DNA from: Flavobacteriaceae bacterium
Lineage (GTDB): Bacteria; Bacteroidota; Bacteroidia; Flavobacteriales; Flavobacteriaceae
NCBI GenBank assembly: GCA_013003145.1
Contig: JABDLH010000281.1
Location: 1 to 10,946, forward strand
Length of the DNA stretch: 10,946 nt
Direction of reading: 5' to 3'
Made by a program: the position numbers and the translations under genes. Position 1 is the stretch's first letter; the number at the start of each line of letters is the position of its first letter. Positions 6,780 through 10,946 of the stretch are shown here, piece by piece. The notes under the pieces were generated by a model, which searched no databases, was not told the origin of the DNA, and was given only the letters and a program-made list of their open reading frames with translations.

Positions 6780-7508
6780 ATGAGAAAAATATTCGCCTAC
6801 CCGTTAACGGTGGTTTATTTTATCTTTTTCGGTTTACTGCTACTGATCTTCCACCCCATACAGTGGATCTGCCTTAATATCTTCGGATATGATGCGCATA
6901 AGAAAAGTGTCAGTATCATGAACCTGGGTATCCTCCGGTTAACCCATTTATTAGGTACGCGATATTCTTTTAAGAAGGAAATTGAATTACCCGAGGACAG
7001 GCCTTTGATTCTCGTAGCCAATCACCAGAGTATGTACGATATCCCCATGATCATCTGGTTTTTACGTGCCTGTCATCCAAAGTTTGTCAGTAAAATGGAA
7101 TTAGGAAAAGGAATCCCGAGTGTTTCTTATAATTTACGCCATGGTGGATCTGTCCTGATCAATCGAAAGGATTCGAGGCAGGCCCTGACAGAGATCTCAA
7201 AACTGGGCAGGTATATTGAAGAGACCAAAAGGGCAGCGGTCATTTTCCCGGAAGGCACCCGGAGCCGCGATGGCAACCCCAAGAAATTCCAGCTGATGGG
7301 ACTCCGGATACTGATGAAAACGGCACCTTCTGCCCTGGTAGTTCCCATTTCGATCAACAATTCATGGAAAATGCTGCGGTACGGGAAATTCCCCCACGGC
7401 ATCGGTAGTCATTTAAAGATGCAGGTGCATGCCCCCATAGAACAAAACAGTGATCCGGAAGCACTACTGGCCAAAGTAGAAAAGAAAATCAAAGAAAACA
7501 TAAGATGA
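6780..7508 (+). CDS. plsC: 1-acyl-sn-glycerol-3-phosphate acyltransferase (PlsC family)
   Basis: This 242-residue membrane-associated enzyme should transfer an acyl chain to lysophosphatidic acid to make phosphatidic acid in phospholipid synthesis. An N-terminal hydrophobic hairpin (about 8-35) anchors it. The catalytic block NHQSMYD (81-87) provides the His82-x4-Asp87 pair. VSKMELGK (103-110) and the GSVLINRKD stretch (123-131) correspond to block II. FPEGTRSRDG (156-165) is the phosphate-binding block III and VVPISI (187-192) is block IV. The start at 6780 is fixed by an in-frame TGA at 6774-6776, while the next Met (residue 47) would remove the anchor. The 3' end overlaps the next gene by ATGA, suggesting coupled translation. 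Related lyso-ornithine or other lipid acyltransferases share these motifs, so the exact acceptor is less certain. Confidence 0.93.
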   Translation: MRKIFAYPLTVVYFIFFGLLLLIFHPIQWICLNIFGYDAHKKSVSIMNLGILRLTHLLGTRYSFKKEIELPEDRPLILVANHQSMYDIPMIIWFLRACHPKFVSKMELGKGIPSVSYNLRHGGSVLINRKDSRQALTEISKLGRYIEETKRAAVIFPEGTRSRDGNPKKFQLMGLRILMKTAPSALVVPISINNSWKMLRYGKFPHGIGSHLKMQVHAPIEQNSDPEALLAKVEKKIKENIR

Positions 7509-8164
7509 GCGACGCAGAGATCGTAGAACAAACCATCGCCTTTGTAAAGGAAACCCTCATGGGAGCTGAAGGCGGGCACGACTGGTTCCATATCCGACGC
7601 GTTTTCAACAATACCTTACTGATTGCCAAGGACGAGAAAGTAGATATCCTGGTCGTTAGCCTGGGAGCCCTGCTCCATGATATTGCAGACGCAAAGTTTC
7701 ACGGTGGAGACGAAAAGATCGGTCCCAGGATGGCCCGAGAATTCCTGAATTCCTTAGGGGTACCCAAAAAAACCATCGCCCACGTGGTAAAGATCATTAA
7801 ACATATCTCCTTTAAAAACTCCCTCTCCAAAACCAAGAGACCATTTAACTCTCGGGAGTTGCAGGTGGTCAGGGATGCAGACCGGTTGGATGCCATAGGT
7901 GCTATAGGGATTGCCCGGGCTTTTAATTACGGCGGCTTTAAAAACCGGACCCTGTATGACCCGGATATACAGCCCAAATTAAATATGAGCAAGGAAGAGT
8001 ACAAAAAATCTGAAGGACCTACCCTTAACCACTTCTACGAAAAACTATTACTGCTCAAAGATGGAATGCAGACCAAAACCGGCAAGAAAATAGCGGAAGG
8101 GCGGCATCAATTCATGCTGGATTACCTTCAGCAGTTCTACGACGAATGGAATGGTCGCCTCTAG
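7505..8164 (+). CDS. HD-domain metal-dependent phosphohydrolase (YedJ/YpgQ-like)
   Basis: This 219-residue soluble protein has the full HD-domain signature: His29 in GHDWFHIRRV (24-33), the His58-Asp59 pair in LLHDIAD, a possible fourth histidine at His100 (IIKHISF), and an aspartate in RDADRLDAIGAIG (123-135; the ligand is probably Asp124). The N-terminal HDW-x-HI-x-RV pattern and the DADRLDAIGAIGIAR stretch recall the YedJ/YpgQ branch. B. subtilis YpgQ, from that branch, has been described as a nucleotide pyrophosphohydrolase, but the substrate here is unknown. It begins within the stop of plsC (ATGA overlap), so translation is probably coupled. No functional link to lipid synthesis is evident. 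No clear terminator is visible in the 104 bp that follow. Confidence 0.9.
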   Translation: MSDAEIVEQTIAFVKETLMGAEGGHDWFHIRRVFNNTLLIAKDEKVDILVVSLGALLHDIADAKFHGGDEKIGPRMAREFLNSLGVPKKTIAHVVKIIKHISFKNSLSKTKRPFNSRELQVVRDADRLDAIGAIGIARAFNYGGFKNRTLYDPDIQPKLNMSKEEYKKSEGPTLNHFYEKLLLLKDGMQTKTGKKIAEGRHQFMLDYLQQFYDEWNGRL

Positions 8165-8268
8165 TATTTTTTCAAATCCCTATCTTAATTTTTAACCCGC
8201 GCTGTCTCTGAATCCGGACATTGAATTTTTGTGTATCTTCAGCATTCACCAAAAATGAATGACCAGCC

Positions 8269-9693
8269 ATGCAGCGAAGAAAATTTATAAAAAATGCAGC
8301 CGCTACTTCTGCGGCTTTTTCTATAGTTCCCAGTTATGTGCTCGGGAAAGGACACGTGCCTCCATCTGACACCCTGTACGTCGCCGCTTTTGGCGTTGGG
8401 GGACGAGGAGCCGGAGTCATGAACGGCCTTGACCGTACCGGGAAGGTGAAATATGTCGCCTTTTGTGACGTAGACCAGCGCAGGGCTGCAGATACCTATA
8501 AGAAATACCCCGATGTAAAACGCTATACTGACTTCCGCGATGTCTATGACAAACAGCTGAAGGATATTGATGCTATCATGGTGGCCACCCCGGATCATAA
8601 CCATGCGAGTATCGCCCTGCCTTTTATGCGGGCTAAGAAACACGCATACGTAGAAAAACCCCTGACTCACACCATCCGCGAGGCAAGGTTGATGACCGAG
8701 GCGGCCCGGGAAAACGGGATCGTCACCCAGATGGGGAACCAGGGGGCATCCAGTGATGGCAGCCGGGAAGCACGGGAATGGATAGACAGCGGAGTTATCG
8801 GGAAGATAGAACGGGTTGATTGCTGGACCAACCGCCCGGTATGGCCACAAGGGGTGCCGGTACCTACAGAAAAACACCCCATTCCTAAAGGCTTGGACTG
8901 GGATCAGTGGTTAGGACCTGCAGAAATGCGCGATTATAACGATGCTTACCTCCCATTTAAATGGCGAGGCTGGTGGGACTTTGGAACCGGGGCTTTAGGG
9001 GATATGGGATGCCATATCATGGAAACTCCTTTCAGCGTACTAGACCTGGGTTACCCCACGGAAGCTGAAGCCAGCTGCACCACGAACTGGGTAGGTGATT
9101 TTGTCGAGGCTGATTATAACGAATCATGCCCTTCATCTTCTATTGTACGATTAAAATTCGATACGCCTAACCACGGACCTATAGGACTTAACTGGTATGA
9201 CGGCGGAATTATGCCCGATCTTCCGGACGAATTAAAAGATGGGGAAACCATTGGTGATACCGGTGGAGGTACTGTCTTTTACGGATCTAAAGGGATACTG
9301 GTAACCGATGTATACTCCAGGAATGCGCGTATTCTACCTTCCAGCATGATGGACCTGCTGAATAAGCCTAAGCCTTACCTGGAACGGATAGAAGGAGACA
9401 CCGACGGGCACCAGAAGAACTGGGTTGAAGGATGCCTGAACGGAACTGCTACTTCATCGGATTTCAAGAAGGCGGGACCACTGACAGAGGCCGTACTGAT
9501 GGGGAACCTGGCGATTAAAGCTTTCCAGCATAAAGAGCTGAAGCCCGGCAAGAAATTAGGGGATTGGGATCCTTTCAATTACCCGGGTAGGATGAAATTA
9601 AAGTGGGACGGTGAAAACATGAGAGTCACCAATTATGACAAAGCCAACGATTGGGTTCGTGGTGAATATCGAAAGGGCTGGGAACTCAGTTAA
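8269..9693 (+). CDS. Tat-exported Gfo/Idh/MocA family oxidoreductase
   Basis: This 474-residue protein starts with a twin-arginine signal (RRKFIK at 3-8, then a weakly hydrophobic Ala-rich stretch to about 26), implying folding with cofactor before export to the periplasm. The Rossmann domain has GVGGRG (42-47) for NAD(P) binding, and the conserved EKP triad is at 129-131. The C-terminal domain carries GTGALGDMGCHI (239-250), where Asp245 and His249 fit the family catalytic pair. Such exported members in Bacteroidota and Planctomycetota act on sugars or glycosides, often by transient keto-sugar chemistry. The substrate here is unknown. Two upstream ATGs (8255, 8259) are out of frame, so 8269 is the start and the Tat motif confirms it. 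It stands alone and is followed by a strong terminator. No glycoside hydrolase or SusCD genes adjoin it. Confidence 0.93.
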   Translation: MQRRKFIKNAAATSAAFSIVPSYVLGKGHVPPSDTLYVAAFGVGGRGAGVMNGLDRTGKVKYVAFCDVDQRRAADTYKKYPDVKRYTDFRDVYDKQLKDIDAIMVATPDHNHASIALPFMRAKKHAYVEKPLTHTIREARLMTEAARENGIVTQMGNQGASSDGSREAREWIDSGVIGKIERVDCWTNRPVWPQGVPVPTEKHPIPKGLDWDQWLGPAEMRDYNDAYLPFKWRGWWDFGTGALGDMGCHIMETPFSVLDLGYPTEAEASCTTNWVGDFVEADYNESCPSSSIVRLKFDTPNHGPIGLNWYDGGIMPDLPDELKDGETIGDTGGGTVFYGSKGILVTDVYSRNARILPSSMMDLLNKPKPYLERIEGDTDGHQKNWVEGCLNGTATSSDFKKAGPLTEAVLMGNLAIKAFQHKELKPGKKLGDWDPFNYPGRMKLKWDGENMRVTNYDKANDWVRGEYRKGWELS

Positions 9694-9720
9694 GTCGACT
9701 TACAACTTCCACGCTATATC

Positions 9721-9756
9721 AAGGGCGGTTCAGAATAAACTGAGCTGCCCTTTTTT
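9721..9756 (+). terminator. intrinsic terminator of the oxidoreductase gene, inside the convergent gene's 3' end
   Basis: A 13-bp stem pairs 9721-9733 with 9740-9752, with loop AATAAA (9734-9739) and a T6 run (9751-9756). Two pairs are G-U in the plus-strand RNA (9727/9746 and 9729/9744). In the minus-strand RNA these become C-A and A-C mismatches, and no T-run follows, so the signal is directional and serves the plus-strand gene. It overlaps the last codons of the radical SAM gene. Confidence 0.85.
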
Positions 9757-10803
9757 ATACTGCTGATGCAGGCTGTTGTCTAAGGGAGGAAAAGACCGGT
9801 CATGGAAATACTGCTTTTTAGCCAGTTTTACCATGTCGTGAATTTGTTTGGCCAGGATGCCATCTCCTTTATTTCGTAGTCCGAACCTACTGTCGTTTAA
9901 GCTTCCCCCGTGACATTCAGCTATCTGGTGCAATACTTTATCCGCCTTGTCAGGCATGGCCTTCCTGATCCAGTCTGTAAAGATCTGTCCTATGGCCCCG
10001 TTTAAGCGAACCACCGTAAATGAGAAAGACCTGGCACCGTGATCGGCAACAGCCTTGGCCATGGGCAGAACCTCATGGCTGTTGATACCCGGGATGATTG
10101 GGGCCAACATGGCATTAACCGGGATATTATTATCGGATAGTTCTTGTATTGCCTGTAGTCGCTTGGCTATGGTAGCTGTCCTGGGCTCCAGGATCCGCCT
10201 GGTCTTTTCAGACAGCGAAGTAACAGAGATGTTGACCCCTAGCAGGTTGTGTGCCGCTAATTCTTTCAGCAAGTCCAGGTCTTGCAATATCCTGGAATTC
10301 TTTGTGATGATCCCGACAGGATGCCGGTATTTCAGGAATATTTCGAGACATGCCCTGGTAAGCCTGAATTTTTCTTCTGCCGGTTGGTAGCAGTCCGTAT
10401 TCCCCGACAGCACTATAGTTTCCGCTTTCCAATTCTTAGACCGCAGCTTCTCCTCCAACAAGGCCGGGGCATTTTCCTTGACCAGGATGCGGGTCTCAAA
10501 ATCCAGGCCGGCACTATAGCCCCAGTATTCGTGCGAATTCCGGGCATAGCAATAAATACAGCCATGCTCACATCCCTGGTAGGGATTCAGGGACCAATTC
10601 ATCCCAACATCCGGACTGGTGACCTTATTCACAATAGTTTTGGGAAAAATCGGCAGGTATTGTGTCTTCCCGGGGCTCAGGTCCTCGCCTTCTGCACGCA
10701 TGTATTCCAGGAAATCATCCCTGGTCTCATAGCGATGCTGATGGAATTTGTTATCAGGATTCTGCTGGGCGCCACGGCCTTTGTGAAAGCTGTCTGGGTT
10801 CAT
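9730..10803 (-). CDS. PA0069-family radical SAM protein (spore photoproduct lyase-like) with C-terminal QLSLF
   Basis: This 357-residue enzyme has the radical SAM cluster motif Cys78-x3-Cys82-x2-Cys85 (GCEHGCIYCYARN), which binds a 4Fe-4S cluster that cleaves S-adenosylmethionine. The next landmarks, SGNTDCYQPAEEKFRLTR (133-150), IITKNSRILQDLDLL (165-179), NISVTSLSEKTRRILEPRTA (191-210) and MLAPIIPGIN (232-241), are typical of the PA0069 family, which is related to SplB and uncharacterised as far as I know. The N-terminus (GRGAQQNPDNKF, 9-20) is also a family hallmark. The protein ends in QLSLF (353-357), which equals the consensus peptide that binds the bacterial beta sliding clamp. This suggests work at replication or repair sites. 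It is monocistronic. The promoter region carries paired palindromes, and the 3' end contains the opposite gene's terminator. Confidence 0.92.
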   Translation of the reverse strand: MNPDSFHKGRGAQQNPDNKFHQHRYETRDDFLEYMRAEGEDLSPGKTQYLPIFPKTIVNKVTSPDVGMNWSLNPYQGCEHGCIYCYARNSHEYWGYSAGLDFETRILVKENAPALLEEKLRSKNWKAETIVLSGNTDCYQPAEEKFRLTRACLEIFLKYRHPVGIITKNSRILQDLDLLKELAAHNLLGVNISVTSLSEKTRRILEPRTATIAKRLQAIQELSDNNIPVNAMLAPIIPGINSHEVLPMAKAVADHGARSFSFTVVRLNGAIGQIFTDWIRKAMPDKADKVLHQIAECHGGSLNDSRFGLRNKGDGILAKQIHDMVKLAKKQYFHDRSFPPLDNSLHQQYKKGQLSLF

Positions 10804-10806
10804 TTA

Positions 10807-10840
10807 TTGGATTTATTCCAAAATTATGGATTATTTCCAA
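10807..10840. promoter_or_regulatory. paired palindromic sites, possible operator of the radical SAM gene
   Basis: Two similar inverted repeats lie just upstream of the minus-strand start at 10803: TTGGA-n5-TCCAA at 10807-10821 and ATGGA-n5-TCCAA at 10826-10840. They are spaced 19 bp apart and share TGGATT at the left and TTCCAA or TCCAA at the right. The likely -7 box (10819-10826) sits between and partly within them. Two spaced dyads over a promoter are typical of a dimeric repressor or activator site, but no regulator is known for this sequence. Confidence 0.45.
10819..10826 (-). promoter_or_regulatory. candidate -7 promoter box for the radical SAM gene
   Basis: The minus strand reads TAATTTTG, an exact TAnnTTTG match, 15 bp upstream of the ATG at 10803. 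The implied leader is about 10 nt. No -33 TTG is seen at the right spacing. A second match lies further upstream in the tandem repeat (10910-10917). Confidence 0.45.
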
Positions 10841-10906
10841 TTTACTGCATTTGTTCGTGTTAATTCTGGGCTTTGAGAGTTTACCTCCCTTTAGGTGGAT
10901 AGGATG

Positions 10907-10946
10907 GGACAAAGGTACATAGGGACAGAGGTACATAGGCACATAG
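10907..10946. repeat. 16-bp tandem repeat reaching the window edge
   Basis: GGACAAAGGTACATAG (10907-10922) is followed directly by GGACAGAGGTACATAG (10923-10938), with one base different, and then by a partial unit GCACATAG (10939-10946) cut by the window end. On the minus strand the first unit contains TACCTTTG (10917-10910), a perfect -7 box pointing at the radical SAM gene. The second unit has TACCTCTG. The array may continue outside the window. The 10841-10906 stretch between repeat and palindromes shows nothing else that I can support. Confidence 0.7.

Noticed and set aside
8234..8241. TATCTTCA as a promoter -7 box for the oxidoreductase gene
   Set aside because: It differs from TAnnTTTG at the two last, most conserved bases and has no spaced -33 element, so I do not annotate a promoter there.
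8165..8268. terminator after the HD-domain gene
   Set aside because: I found no GC-rich hairpin followed by a T-run in this gap. The T-run at about 8166-8172 has no stem before it.
8239..8877. 212-codon open frame on the minus strand
   Set aside because: It lies entirely antisense to the well-supported oxidoreductase gene. Its translation is rich in Pro, Cys and Ser without any recognisable domain.
8269..9693. GH109-type glycosidase as a specific call for the oxidoreductase
   Set aside because: It shares the Tat signal and Gfo/Idh/MocA fold, but I cannot see features that single out GH109 from other exported members, so only the family is called.
10282..10863. 193-codon open frame on the plus strand
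   Set aside because: It is antisense to the radical SAM gene, across the codons for its conserved cluster motif, and has no domain, promoter or start signal of its own.
1..10946. mobile element, phage, CRISPR array, tRNA or rRNA
   Set aside because: No transposase, integrase, terminal inverted repeats, regular repeat-spacer arrays or RNA gene sequences were recognised. The 16-bp array at the right edge has no spacers.

Overview
The window looks like chromosomal DNA of a member of the Bacteroidota, most likely the family Flavobacteriaceae. The grounds are the recurrent promoter -7 motif TAnnTTTG upstream of several genes, the near absence of Shine-Dalgarno sequences, moderate GC content, and a gene set typical of that group: a TPR-LytS-like kinase, DUF3109, a bacilliredoxin, a Tat-exported Gfo/Idh/MocA protein and a PA0069-family radical SAM protein. 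No phage, transposon, CRISPR or RNA gene is visible. Genes are packed tightly and no gap exceeds about 150 bases.

Layout. The left edge cuts a TPR sensor kinase (+, to 1138), which ends convergently over the last codons of a cysteine-rich DUF3109 gene (-, 1128-1700). A divergent promoter region (1701-1824) then drives a MarC-family membrane protein and a 67-residue two-helix membrane protein (+, 1825-2633). This pair meets, stop codon to stop codon, a two-gene minus-strand unit: a dCMP deaminase-like enzyme followed by a C-terminal processing protease (4700 down to 2630). Upstream of that, also on the minus strand, lie a TerB-DnaJ membrane cochaperone and a HupE/UreJ-like membrane protein (6151 down to 4784). 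A second divergent region (6152-6283) leads to a bacilliredoxin (+). After its terminator comes a plsC-like acyltransferase joined by an ATGA overlap to an HD-domain hydrolase (+, 6780-8164). Next is a Tat-exported Gfo/Idh/MocA oxidoreductase (+, 8269-9693). The right end holds a minus-strand radical SAM protein of the spore-photoproduct-lyase-like PA0069 family (9730-10803) and a regulatory or repeat region up to the window edge.

Most of this is housekeeping: envelope proteolysis, lipid synthesis, nucleotide metabolism, thiol redox and membrane functions. The most interesting part is the right end. The radical SAM protein ends in QLSLF, which matches the consensus bacterial sliding-clamp-binding pentapeptide. 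The DNA encoding it is also part of the intrinsic terminator of the opposite gene. Two near-identical palindromes 19 bp apart sit over its likely promoter, and a 16-bp tandem repeat carrying a -7 box lies further upstream. Together these suggest, but do not prove, a regulated and replication-associated DNA repair role for an uncharacterised radical SAM family. Apart from that locus I see no obvious new multi-gene system.
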